NCBI GenBank assembly: GCA_963728475.1
Contig: CAVSKL010000001.1
Location: forward strand, 1 to 64,000
Length of the DNA stretch: 64,000 bases
Direction of reading: 5' to 3'
Source: CAVSKL01 sp963728475 [NCBI: Candidatus Eiseniibacteriota bacterium]
GTDB taxonomy: Bacteria; Eisenbacteria; RBG-16-71-46; JABDJR01
Shown here piece after piece: positions 47,931-55,764 of the stretch; within the stretch, counting starts at the first letter, position 1, and each line of letters begins with the position of its first letter. The notes beneath the pieces were generated by a model that had not been told where the DNA came from, did no database searches, and worked only from the letters and a program-made list of their open reading frames with translations. A program made the position numbers and the translations under genes.

Positions 47931-49898
47931 ATGACCGTGCCGCCCGGCGATCCCACCGTTTTCACCCCCGGTTCCGCCGGCGCCGCCCGCGCGCTCGACC
48001 TGGAGTGGCTCGAGACCGACGGCCGGGGCGGGTACTCGTCCTCCACGGTGTCGCTGGCCAACAGCCGCCGCTACCACGCCATCCTGAACCCGGCGGTGCG
48101 CCCGCCGCTCGGGCGGATGGTGCTCTGGGCCTCGCTCGACGAGCGGCTGGCCCTGGACTCGGGAGAGGTGTGGCTCTCCTCCCATCGCTACCCGGGGGCG
48201 GTGGAGCCCTCGGGCTACCGGCGGCTCACCCGTTTCGAGGCCCGCCCCTTCCCCCGCTGGACCTACGACGTCGGCGGGTCGCGGTTCGTGCGCGAGCTTT
48301 TCCTGGTCCATGGGCACGGCGACGTATACCTGGCCTACACCTGGGACGGGCCCGCCCCGCTCGAATTCGGACTGCGCCCGCTCCTCGCCTTCCGGGATCA
48401 TCACGCCACCGCCCGCCGCGACGCGGACGGCGACTCGGTGCCGTGCGCGCCCCCGACCGTCGCCTTCCGCTTCCGAGGCCCCGAGCCGACGATGTACGTG
48501 ACCGCGCCCGGCGCGGAGTTCAACCCCGGGCCGGCCTGGGTGATGAACGAGGAGCTTCCGCTCGAGACCTACCGCGGGCTCCCCGACCGCGAGGACCTCT
48601 GGGTGCCGGGCGAGTTCCTGTTCCACCTGCGCCCCGGCGGCACCGCCTGGGTCCGGGCCGGCCTCACCGAGGCTCCTCCCGGAGAGTACGCCGAGCTTCG
48701 CGCCCGGGAGCTTCGCCGCCGGGAGAGGCTGGCCCTGGAGTTCCTGGACGGATTCGACGGCCTGGGGCCCCTGGCCGCGGCCGCCGACCAGTTCCTGGTG
48801 CGCCGGGGGGGAAGGAACACGGTGATCGCGGGCTATCCCTGGTTCACCGACTGGGGGCGCGACACCATGATCTCGCTTCCCGGGCTCACCCTGGATGCCG
48901 GGCGCCCGGAAATCGCGCGCGAGCTGATCCTGACCTTCGCCGGCGAAATGCGGGAGGGGCTCATCCCCAATCGCTTCCCCGACGACGGCGAGCCCCCCGA
49001 ATACAACACCGTGGACGCCACCCTGTGGCTGGCGGTGGCGCTCTGGAGGACCTGGAAGGCGACCGGCGACCTGGATCTGGTCGAGGAGGTGCTGCCGGCC
49101 CTCCGGGAGGCGCACCGCCGTCACCGGGCCGGCACCCGGCACGGAATCCACGTGGACGCCGACGGACTGCTCGCGGCGGGCGAACCGGGCGTGCAGCTCA
49201 CCTGGATGGACGCGAAGGTGGACGACTGGGTGGTGACCCCGCGAATGGGCAAGCCGGTGGAGATCCAGGCCCTCTGGTACAACTTCCTCCGGATCGGCGC
49301 GGACCTGGAAGACGCCGTGGGCGGGGACGGCGCGGTCTGGCGGGCCGGCGCGGAGCAGGTGCGCGGCGCGTTCGGCGTGTTCTGGGATCCCGGGCGCGCG
49401 TACTTTGCCGACGTGATCGCCCCGTCCGGCGCGCCCGACTGGACGGTTCGTCCGAACCAGCTCTTCGCCCTCTCGCTCCCTCATGCGCTGGCCACCGTCC
49501 CCCAGGCGCGCTCGGTGATCCGGCTGGTGCGGAACAAGCTCCTCACGCCGCGGGGTCTCCGGTCGCTCGATCCCGCCGATCCCGGCTACCACCCCCGCTA
49601 CGGCGGCGACCGCCGCTCGCGGGACGGCGCCTACCACCAGGGAACGGTGTGGGGCTGGCTCCACGGCGCGTATCTGGACGCCCTCCTCCGCTACGAAGGG
49701 GCGGCGGGCAGGAAGGAAGCGCGCTCGTTGCTGCTGGGCTGGCGCGAGCACTTGGCCGAGGGTTGCCTGGGCCAGGGCGCAGAGATCTTCGACGCCGAGC
49801 CACCGTTCGCGCCACGCGGCTGTCCGGCTCAGGCGTGGACGGTGGCCGAGCTCATCCGGACCGCCCGGGCGCTGCGCGAGGTCGAGGCGGGCGATTGA
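47931..49898 (+). CDS. Glycogen-debranching enzyme / amylo-alpha-1,6-glucosidase
   Basis: 655 residues from ATG 47931 with AAGGAGGG upstream. The N-terminal half is the GDE-N domain (LETDGRGGYSSSTVSLANSRRYH). The C-terminal (alpha/alpha)6 glucosidase domain has AGYPWFTDWGRDTMISLPGL with the catalytic Asp, IPNRFPDDGEPPEYNTVDA, QLTWMDAKV and GAYHQGTVWGWLHG. It removes alpha-1,6 branches from glycogen or maltodextrin. It is a single-gene unit; no other glycogen gene is nearby. Confidence 0.92.
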   Translation: MTVPPGDPTVFTPGSAGAARALDLEWLETDGRGGYSSSTVSLANSRRYHAILNPAVRPPLGRMVLWASLDERLALDSGEVWLSSHRYPGAVEPSGYRRLTRFEARPFPRWTYDVGGSRFVRELFLVHGHGDVYLAYTWDGPAPLEFGLRPLLAFRDHHATARRDADGDSVPCAPPTVAFRFRGPEPTMYVTAPGAEFNPGPAWVMNEELPLETYRGLPDREDLWVPGEFLFHLRPGGTAWVRAGLTEAPPGEYAELRARELRRRERLALEFLDGFDGLGPLAAAADQFLVRRGGRNTVIAGYPWFTDWGRDTMISLPGLTLDAGRPEIARELILTFAGEMREGLIPNRFPDDGEPPEYNTVDATLWLAVALWRTWKATGDLDLVEEVLPALREAHRRHRAGTRHGIHVDADGLLAAGEPGVQLTWMDAKVDDWVVTPRMGKPVEIQALWYNFLRIGADLEDAVGGDGAVWRAGAEQVRGAFGVFWDPGRAYFADVIAPSGAPDWTVRPNQLFALSLPHALATVPQARSVIRLVRNKLLTPRGLRSLDPADPGYHPRYGGDRRSRDGAYHQGTVWGWLHGAYLDALLRYEGAAGRKEARSLLLGWREHLAEGCLGQGAEIFDAEPPFAPRGCPAQAWTVAELIRTARALREVEAGD

Positions 49899-49942
49899 CG
49901 GACAGCGGCGGCCGCCCGACGCCCGCGCGAGGGACCGCAGCT

Positions 49943-50158
49943 TCAGTTGAGCGGGACCACCCGGCCCCGGTAGTCGGTGCGGCGCACGCCGCCCTTCGAC
50001 TCGTGCACCACCACGATGCCCTCGGCGAGTTGCGCCAGCACCCGGGCCGCGCTCTCCGCCGCGTCGATCGTGTTGTAGAACGCGAGGGGGCGCTCGGCGT
50101 TCTCCCGTTGAACGTGCCAGGTGCCGTCGGGCTCGTGACCGACGTGGTATTCCTTCAT
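49943..50158 (-). CDS. Small DUF2188-like protein
   Basis: 71 residues. The pattern YHVGHEPDGTWHVQRENAER, then AARVLAQLAEGIVVVHESKG and a final RTDYRG fits the small DUF2188 family: a short beta-hairpin, a helix and another strand. The function is unknown; relatives appear in stress responses. A minus-strand TATACT at 50258-50263 is a likely -10 box 95 bases upstream. Confidence 0.7.
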   Translation of the reverse strand: MKEYHVGHEPDGTWHVQRENAERPLAFYNTIDAAESAARVLAQLAEGIVVVHESKGGVRRTDYRGRVVPLN

Positions 50159-50257
50159 CCCATCCTCCTCCTCTTCCATCCCGGCGCCGGAGAGGCCCGG
50201 GGCGGGCCCGCGGCGTGTTGCCGCCGTCGCTCCCGCCGGGCGGCGGGAGGCCGGAGG

Positions 50258-50263
50258 AGTATA
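50258..50263 (-). promoter_or_regulatory. -10 box for the DUF2188-like gene
   Basis: TATACT on the minus strand in a GC-rich gap, 95-100 bases before the ATG. No good -35 is seen. Confidence 0.35.
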
Positions 50264-50344
50264 GACGAGGGGCGGCCCGCGAGCAGCCCGTCGAAAGACC
50301 GGCCCCGGTCGCGCCGGGTAGGTGGATCCACCCAATCCAAGGGC

Positions 50345-50440
50345 GCAAAAAGGCAGGCCGGACAATAGGTTCCAGCCGTATTCTCCACTCCGCGATTGAC
50401 AGCGGGCACCCGGCCTGCCAGGGTGGAGAAAAGGACGTCG
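50345..50440 (+). promoter_or_regulatory. Interleaved inverted repeats with a consensus -35 box
   Basis: GGCAGGCCGG (50352-50361) pairs with CCGGCCTGCC (50410-50419), and TTCTCCAC (50381-50388) pairs with GTGGAGAA (50423-50430). The order A-B-A'-B' would form a pseudoknot in RNA. A perfect TTGACA (50396-50401) lies inside, and 17 bases later TGC-CAGGGT is a weak -10. So this is either a folded RNA or a promoter with operators, upstream of the membrane-protein genes at 50.56 kb. A separate palindrome GGTGGATCCACC is at 50321-50332. Confidence 0.4.
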
Positions 50441-50563
50441 GAGCTTCTTGGCATCGGCGTTCGCATTGGGTCCGCCGGTTCTCGCGGCGGCATCAGCAAA
50501 TCATCGTCGTCGTCCCGGTGAACGGACCCGGCCGGGCCGGGTCCTCGGAAAGGAATCAGCCAC

Positions 50564-50791
50564 ATGAAGCCGTTGGTTCTCGTGGGCGTGATCCTGATCG
50601 CACTTGGCGTCATCGGTATCGTCTGGGGAGGGATTACCTACACCCAGCACCACGATACCGCCGATTTGGGCCCGTACCACATCAACGTCAGCCAGAAGAA
50701 AACCGTGCCCATCCCGCCGGTCATCGGCGCGGTGGTGCTGGTGGCCGGCGTGGTGGTGGCGGTAGCGGGGGCCCGACGGCGAGCGGGCTAG
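50564..50791 (+). CDS. Small two-helix membrane protein
   Basis: 75 residues with two hydrophobic helices (about 3-24 and 48-68) flanking a polar loop, DLGPYHINVSQKKTVPIPP. The loop pattern (DLGP...K.VP.PP) is one I recognise from short membrane proteins in several Gram-negative phyla, without known function. GGAAAGGA precedes the ATG. It is 56 bases before the DUF1328 gene, probably in one transcript. Confidence 0.7.
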   Translation: MKPLVLVGVILIALGVIGIVWGGITYTQHHDTADLGPYHINVSQKKTVPIPPVIGAVVLVAGVVVAVAGARRRAG

Positions 50792-50847
50792 AGACCCCGC
50801 TCGCCTCGCCAGGATTCACCGGAGCGGCACGCAGAAAGGAGACGATC

Positions 50848-51021
50848 ATGCTCTACTGGGCGTTCGTATTCTTCATCATCGCCCTGATCGCGGCCCTGTT
50901 CGGATTCGGCGGGATCGCGGTAGGGGCTGCGGCCGTCGCCAAGATCCTGTTCTTCGTGTTCTTGGTGGTGTTCATCATCAGCCTGATCGCGGGCGTTTCC
51001 CGTCGTCACCCGCACGTGTAA
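50848..51021 (+). CDS. DUF1328/YtjA-family membrane protein
   Basis: 57 residues. The start MLYWAFVFFIIALIAALFGF and the GIAVGAAAVAKILFFVFLV helix are the hallmark of the YtjA family of tiny two-helix membrane proteins, often stress-induced. GAAAGGAGA lies upstream of the ATG. It is the last gene of the small plus-strand unit starting at 50564. Confidence 0.88.
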   Translation: MLYWAFVFFIIALIAALFGFGGIAVGAAAVAKILFFVFLVVFIISLIAGVSRRHPHV

Positions 51022-51336
51022 ACGGCGACGCCGTTTACCCACGGCGAGGATCGGACCCGGCCGGGGCCAGCCCGGTCAGGGCGCGTCCGGGTCCCGGATC
51101 ACCCGGGGCAGGACACGAGCCGGGAGTTCCCGGACGCGCCGGTCCGGTCCGTTTCAAGAGACGCCTTCCGCCGCCCTCCCGGGGGGACGGGCGGGGGATA
51201 GCCGCGGGCGAAAACGTGGAACCGCCCGGGGCCGTGAAGGCCCCGGGCGGTTTCCTGATCGTGGAAGTCCTGATCGGGGAGGTTCGCGCCCACCGAAGGG
51301 GGGGCGGAACGCCCGGCCCGGGAGGCCGGCCGGAGG
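51022..51336. other. Intergenic region between DUF1328 gene and rplS
   Basis: Besides the terminator hairpin at 51220-51252 no gene or motif is visible. Confidence 0.4.
51220..51252 (-). terminator. Terminator hairpin after rplS
   Basis: A perfect 14-bp stem (AACCGCCCGGGGCC with GGCCCCGGGCGGTT) closes a 5-base loop. On the minus strand CCACGTTTTCG follows, so the U-run is short and displaced. It probably ends the rpsP-rplS operon. Confidence 0.6.
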
Positions 51337-51816
51337 CTACTTCTTCTTGGCCTTGGTCTTGGAGACGGCCTTCTTGTCCGCCTTCTTCGGAGGCTTGGCG
51401 GCCGCTTCCTCGTTACCGGGCTCCACCGCCACCGCCGCGGCCATGACCTCGCTCGCCGAGGCCAGGTCGGTGGCGATCCGGCGGCCGGCGATGCGGGCCC
51501 GCTTGCCCTTGCGATCCTTCATATAGGTGAGTTGGGCCCGGCGCACCCGGCCCGCCCGTACCCGCTCGATCAGCACGATGTTGGGGGAGTGCAGCGGGAA
51601 AATGCGCTCCACCGCGATGTTGCTCGAGATCTTCCGGACGATGAAGGTCTCGCGGATCCCGCCTCCCCGGCGGCCGGTCACCGTCCCTTGGAAGACCTGG
51701 GTCCGGATCTTGTCGCCTTCGACCACCCTCACGTGGACGCGCACGGTGTCGCCCACCTGGAACTCGGGGATCTCGGTCTTGGTGTTGTCCCGTTCGACTC
51801 TCAGAATCGCCTTCAT
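51337..51816 (-). CDS. rplS: 50S ribosomal protein L19
   Basis: 159 residues. The conserved core is PEFQVGDTVRVHVRVVEGDK, FQGTVTGRRGGGIRETF, ERIFPLHSPNI and the VRRAQLTYMKDRKGKRARI end. A non-conserved Ala/Lys-rich tail of about 45 residues follows. L19 sits at the 30S-50S interface. It is the last gene of the rpsP-khpA-rimM-trmD-rplS operon, the standard bacterial order. Confidence 0.96.
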   Translation of the reverse strand: MKAILRVERDNTKTEIPEFQVGDTVRVHVRVVEGDKIRTQVFQGTVTGRRGGGIRETFIVRKISSNIAVERIFPLHSPNIVLIERVRAGRVRRAQLTYMKDRKGKRARIAGRRIATDLASASEVMAAAVAVEPGNEEAAAKPPKKADKKAVSKTKAKKK

Positions 51817-51903
51817 GTTCGTATCCTCTGCGCTACGGGACCCCGGTCACCGAGATCCGTTGTCTGGGTCGATTTCCACCGAAAATCACCGGTGGCCCCA
51901 CGG

Positions 51904-52641
51904 TCAGGCCTCTTCCCGGCGTATCCGATCCAAAAACCGTCGGTCCGCCTCGGTCAGGTCCGCCTCGGCGAGCAGATCCGGCCGGCGGCGCCAGGTCGTC
52001 TCCAGGCGGCGTTCCCGCCGCCAGCGGGCGATGTTCGCGTGGTGCCCGGAGAGCAGCACCTCGGGCACCCGCCGCCCCTCGAACTCCTCCGGCCGGGTGT
52101 AGTCGGGGAAACCCAGGAGCCCTTGCTCGTGGCTGTCCTCCGCCCCCGACTGCGCGTCGCCCAGGACCCCCGGCAGGAGCCGGGCGGCGGCCTCGATCAT
52201 GACCGCGGCCGCGAGTTCGCCGCCCGCCAGCACGAAGTCGCCGATCGAAACCTCTTCCGCTCCCAGGATCTCGAGCGCCCGCTCGTCGATTCCCTTGTAC
52301 CGTCCGCAGAGCAGCGTCACCGCGCCCGCTCCACTCCACGCCCGCGCCGTCTCCTGGTCGAAGAGCCGGCCCTTGGCGCTCATCACCACCGGCGTTCCGC
52401 GCGACTCCGGCGGAATGCTCCGCCAGGCCGCCGCCACCGGCTCCACCTTCATCACCATTCCCGCTCCGCCTCCGAAGGGCGCGTCGTCGGTGGTGCGGTG
52501 CACGTCGTTGGTGAAATCCCGTATGTCGAGGACCGCCAGCTCCAGGACCCCCCTTTCCCGGGCGATCCGGACCATGCCCTCGGAGAGGGCCGCTTCCACC
52601 AGCCGGGGGAAGACGGTGAGCACGTTCACCCGAAGGGTCAC
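51904..52641 (-). CDS. trmD: tRNA (guanine-N1)-methyltransferase
   Basis: 245 residues. The SPOUT-knot motifs are VHRTTDDAPFGGGAGMVMK, LLCGRYKGIDERALE, EVSIGDFVLAGGELAA and DYTRPEEFEGRRVPEVLLSG. It methylates G37 of tRNAs to keep the reading frame. It overlaps rimM by four bases (ATGA) and precedes rplS. Confidence 0.96.
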   Translation of the reverse strand: MTLRVNVLTVFPRLVEAALSEGMVRIARERGVLELAVLDIRDFTNDVHRTTDDAPFGGGAGMVMKVEPVAAAWRSIPPESRGTPVVMSAKGRLFDQETARAWSGAGAVTLLCGRYKGIDERALEILGAEEVSIGDFVLAGGELAAAVMIEAAARLLPGVLGDAQSGAEDSHEQGLLGFPDYTRPEEFEGRRVPEVLLSGHHANIARWRRERRLETTWRRRPDLLAEADLTEADRRFLDRIRREEA

Positions 52642-53168
52642 GCCGCGCCGTCCCCGCCGCCGGCCCCGGGGAGCAGACCCGGAGGCGGATCGATCACGAC
52701 CCGGCCCGCCTCGATGTCGATCCCGGTCACGATCGGCTCCACCGCGGGGATCAGCACCTCCCCACGCGGGCCGCGAACCACGAACACGTCGTTGGCTCCG
52801 GTGCTCAGCACCTCGGCCACCTTTCCCACCGTCTCTCCTTCGGTGGTCGCCACCTCGAGCCCGATCAGCCGGTACTGGTAGTAGGTTCCCTCTTCCAGAG
52901 GCGGGAGGGTGGACTCGTCCACTTCCAGCTCCAGCCCCGCCAGCATCTCGGCCTCGCTCCGCCCGCCGATCCCCCCGAAGCTCACGATCCAGCCCCCCTT
53001 GTGGGGGCGGGCCGCGTCCACGGTGAGGACCATGTCTCTTCCCGCCCGCTGCGCAGTGAACGACGCACCCGGCACGAGGAGGCCGGGAGCGTCGCCGAAA
53101 CGGCTCACCACCACCTCGCCACGGATCCCATGCGCACCGAGCACGCGGCCGACGGCTATCCGGCCCAT
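52638..53168 (-). CDS. rimM: Ribosome maturation factor RimM
   Basis: 176 residues. The N-terminal barrel starts IAVGRVLGAHGIRGEVVV; the PRC-like C-terminal domain has YYQYRLIGLEVATTEGETVG, NDVFVVRGPRGEVLIPAV and VDPPPGLL-like IDPPPGLLPG. It assists 30S head assembly. It is 4 bases after the KH-domain gene and overlaps trmD. Confidence 0.95.
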   Translation of the reverse strand: MGRIAVGRVLGAHGIRGEVVVSRFGDAPGLLVPGASFTAQRAGRDMVLTVDAARPHKGGWIVSFGGIGGRSEAEMLAGLELEVDESTLPPLEEGTYYQYRLIGLEVATTEGETVGKVAEVLSTGANDVFVVRGPRGEVLIPAVEPIVTGIDIEAGRVVIDPPPGLLPGAGGGDGAA

Positions 53169-53172
53169 CCCG

Positions 53173-53403
53173 CTAGTCGACCACCTCCACCACGGCCCGC
53201 TTCCCCTCGCGGTTGGCGGCGGCGCTCACCAGGGCCCGCACCGAGCGTATGGTCCGCCCGTGCTTGCCGATCACCTTGCCCCGGTCCTCGGTCTTGACCT
53301 TGACCTCGAAGAGCTGGGCCTTGTCGCCCGCCACCTCGTGCACCTCCACGTAGTCGGGATGGTCCACCAGGTTCCGGACGATGTAATCGATGAGCTCCTT
53401 CAT
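53173..53403 (-). CDS. khpA: KH-domain RNA-binding protein (KhpA/YlqC)
   Basis: 76 residues. The KH signature GKVIGKHGRTIRSVRALVSA and the end VVEVVD are clear. It binds RNA, in some bacteria together with KhpB. The position between rpsP and rimM is conserved in bacteria. Confidence 0.93.
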   Translation of the reverse strand: MKELIDYIVRNLVDHPDYVEVHEVAGDKAQLFEVKVKTEDRGKVIGKHGRTIRSVRALVSAAANREGKRAVVEVVD

Positions 53404-53409
53404 GGGAGG

Positions 53410-53946
53410 CTATGCCTCGTCCTTCTCCTGCCCGGCCGCGGGAGCGGCGCCCTCCGAGGGGGCCTCCGGCTCGCCCGGGTCCTGGGCCCGGCCCTTGACC
53501 TCGGCGGCGGTCTCCGCGTCGCCCTCGTGGACGGCGGCTTCGGGAGTCTCGGTCACCTGCACCCCCGCCGCTTCCTCGGCCCCGGCGACCGCCACCGCGC
53601 CCTCGGACGCCGCGGCCTCCGCCACCGCCTTGTCCCGCTTGGCGGGGCGGCGCTTGGGCTCCTCGGCGACGGCCACCTCGAACGTCTCCGCCGCGCGGCG
53701 GGTGGGATGAGTGGTGTTCTCGCGCTTCAGGAGCGAGCGCACCGTATCCGACACCTGCGCACCCTTTGAAGTCCACTGGGCGACCTTGTCGCGGTCGATG
53801 TGGACCACGATCGGGTCCTCGAGCGGGTTGTAGTAACCGATCTCCTCGACCGCGCGACTGTCGCGGGCGCGGCGCGAATCGATCACGACGACACGGTAGA
53901 AGGGACGGTTCCTTCCTCCCGCGCGCTTCAAACGAATTGCCAGCAC
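53410..53946 (-). CDS. rpsP: 30S ribosomal protein S16 with long acidic tail
   Basis: 178 residues. The first 85 are the normal S16 core (LAIRLKRAGGRNRPFYRVVV, DSRRARDSRAVEEIGYYNP, QWTSKGAQVSDTVRSLL). About 90 Ala/Glu-rich residues follow, unlike the usual 80-100 residue total, and are probably disordered. It is the first gene of the operon, with a promoter at 54173-54201. Confidence 0.95.
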   Translation of the reverse strand: MLAIRLKRAGGRNRPFYRVVVIDSRRARDSRAVEEIGYYNPLEDPIVVHIDRDKVAQWTSKGAQVSDTVRSLLKRENTTHPTRRAAETFEVAVAEEPKRRPAKRDKAVAEAAASEGAVAVAGAEEAAGVQVTETPEAAVHEGDAETAAEVKGRAQDPGEPEAPSEGAAPAAGQEKDEA

Positions 53947-54172
53947 GTTGTGGTTCTCCTCCTCGGACTCCGACGGGCGGCCTGGGGAGCGGATCGCTTC
54001 CCGGCACGGTGACTTCGCGGAATGACGTCGATGGCGATCCGGAGGTGCGAGGCGGCCGCCCGCACCCGGCCGGTAGGGAAAACGGCGATGGAGAATAACA
54101 CAGGGGCCGCGGAGGCCGGAAGTCCGATCCGGCTCCGGGCGGTTCTAGCCGCCGACGGCAGACGAGGGGGCG

Positions 54173-54201
54173 AGTATAGGGAGCCCGCCCCCGTAATTCA
54201 A
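54173..54201 (-). promoter_or_regulatory. Sigma-70-type promoter of the rpsP operon
   Basis: On the minus strand TTGAAT (54196-54201), a 17-base spacer and TATACT (54173-54178). It is the best promoter match in the window. Transcription would start near 54166, about 220 bases before rpsP. The remainder of the gap 53947-54290 shows nothing else. Confidence 0.6.
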
Positions 54202-54290
54202 CTCATTTCGGGACAGGGGGTTGAGGGTGCCGGAGAAGCCTCCCGGGGTTCCTCTCCCCCGCCGAGGCCCGGGTGGGGACTTCGGGCGGC

Positions 54291-54698
54291 TCAGGCGGCG
54301 TCGCGCCCCTCCTCCCCCAGATCCGGAACCCTCCCCAGCGCCCGGCAGAGCACCACGTAGACCTGTTGCCAGGGAACGGGTTGCCGGAGCACCCCGGCCG
54401 CGCCCAGGCGGCGGGCGGTCTCGGGGATGGCGGGGTCGTCGTGGGCGGCGACCACCACCACCGGCAGGGCGGCGGTGGCGGGATTGGATTTGAGCTTCCA
54501 CAGGGTCTCGTGGCCCCACGCGCCGGAGCGGCTCACGTCCAGGATGACCGCGTCGGGAGCGGCCCGGGTGACCGTCTCCCAGGCGATGCGGGTGCCGTGA
54601 ACCATGCCCACGACGGCGCCGCGTTCACGAAGTCGGTCGGCGAGGAGATCCGCCCAGCGGGCGTCCTCGGCCACCAGGAGGATCCGGGTATCGTTCAC
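54291..54698 (-). CDS. Response-regulator receiver-like protein, degenerate
   Basis: 135 residues from GTG 54698, preceded by AAGGAG. The fold follows a CheY-like receiver: ILLVAEDARWADLLADRL with the acidic pair, the phospho-acceptor site in PDAVILDVSRSG, and LPVVVVAAHDDPA. The usual conserved Lys before Pro is replaced by Gln (RQPVPWQQV), and the Thr/Ser position reads Ala. It may not switch normally. No output domain and no neighbouring histidine kinase are present. Confidence 0.7.
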   Translation of the reverse strand: MNDTRILLVAEDARWADLLADRLRERGAVVGMVHGTRIAWETVTRAAPDAVILDVSRSGAWGHETLWKLKSNPATAALPVVVVAAHDDPAIPETARRLGAAGVLRQPVPWQQVYVVLCRALGRVPDLGEEGRDAA

Positions 54699-54904
54699 GG
54701 CACCGCTCCTTGGTACAAGGCGGTAAACGCGTGCCGGGCAGGGCACTCCGGTTATCGGCAGCGGAACCGGGAGGCTGAGGGGGACCCGCTTCCGGAGACG
54801 GGACGGGCGGGCGGGGCGCCCCACCGGGGGGAGCGGGTTCGAGTTGGAACACCGGGGCCCCGGAGAGTTCGCCTCCGAGGCCCCGCCGCGGCTCGCGGCG
54901 CCGG

Positions 54905-55573
54905 TCAGTTCTCCTCGATCCGGGCCCGGGCCCGGACCTGCTCCTCGCTCAGCTGGTGGCCGGCGTAGGCGCGGATGTCGCCCGCCTTGAGCTTCACGGT
55001 GAGCCGGTGGAGGCTCTTGTCCCGGAAGTAGTCGGCGCGAACGAGCTGGGCGTCCACCTCCACCCAGTCGTCGCCGGAGAGGCTCGAGAGGGCGTCGCCG
55101 TAGTCGAGAAGGGCGTCCACGAGTTCGGTCTTGCCGTGGTCGTACCGGCGCCCGGCGCGGTCGCTCTCCCGCTGGATCCTCTCGTCGCGGTCCTTGTCCC
55201 GGTCCTTTCCGGAACCGCGGTCGTCGTCCTCGTCGTCCCCCCACACCACGATCCGGTGGCTCCCCACCCAGATCGAGTGCCGGCCGTGGTCGGTGCTCCA
55301 CCACCCGTCGTCCACCAACGACACCTCGATGGTGAAGAGCGCGCCGTAGCCCTCGAGGTAGGTCCCGCGCGCGTTGTCGCGGTCGTAGACCAGCCAGTTG
55401 GGGCTGTCGATGAGGGTCTCGTTCAGGATGTCCTCCATCACCCGGATCTGGCGGTCTAAGCGGTCGGAGGTCGGAGCCGCCTCGGTGGGAACCGCCCCGG
55501 GGAAGACGGTGGCGGTTCCAAGGCCGGCGAAGAGGGCCAGGGACAAGAGGCGTCTGGAAATGCGAAGAGTCAT
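54905..55573 (-). CDS. Secreted protein of unknown family
   Basis: 222 residues from ATG 55573. A signal peptide (ISRRLLSLALFAGLG, cleavage near AAP, about residue 30) is followed by a domain with two Trp-rich segments (NWLVYDRDNARGTYLEGYG, VDDGWWSTDHGRHS), then a highly charged Asp/Lys/Arg stretch (about residues 112-150) and a mixed C-terminus. I recognise no family. It lies between the receiver-like gene and ffh but has its own gaps. Confidence 0.7.
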   Translation of the reverse strand: MTLRISRRLLSLALFAGLGTATVFPGAVPTEAAPTSDRLDRQIRVMEDILNETLIDSPNWLVYDRDNARGTYLEGYGALFTIEVSLVDDGWWSTDHGRHSIWVGSHRIVVWGDDEDDDRGSGKDRDKDRDERIQRESDRAGRRYDHGKTELVDALLDYGDALSSLSGDDWVEVDAQLVRADYFRDKSLHRLTVKLKAGDIRAYAGHQLSEEQVRARARIEEN

Positions 55574-55764
55574 GATCCACCCCCACGTTGCCGGCCGGCG
55601 ACCGGGCGGTTCCCGGGCGTCCGGTTTTCGGCGGGCTCCGGTCTGGACCGGGTTCACCGGTTGAGACGCGGGAGGGGGGCGGAGCGTTCAAGCGTCGGGA
55701 CGCCGGGCCATGGCGGCGGCTATTCGCGGCCCGGGCCGGGATTTTCCTCGCGGCTCGCGGGCCG

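Noticed and set aside
50446-50466. Second sigma-54 site (TTGGCATCGGCGTTCGCA)
   Set aside because: The GG-GC spacing is off by one or two bases, which sigma-54 does not usually tolerate.
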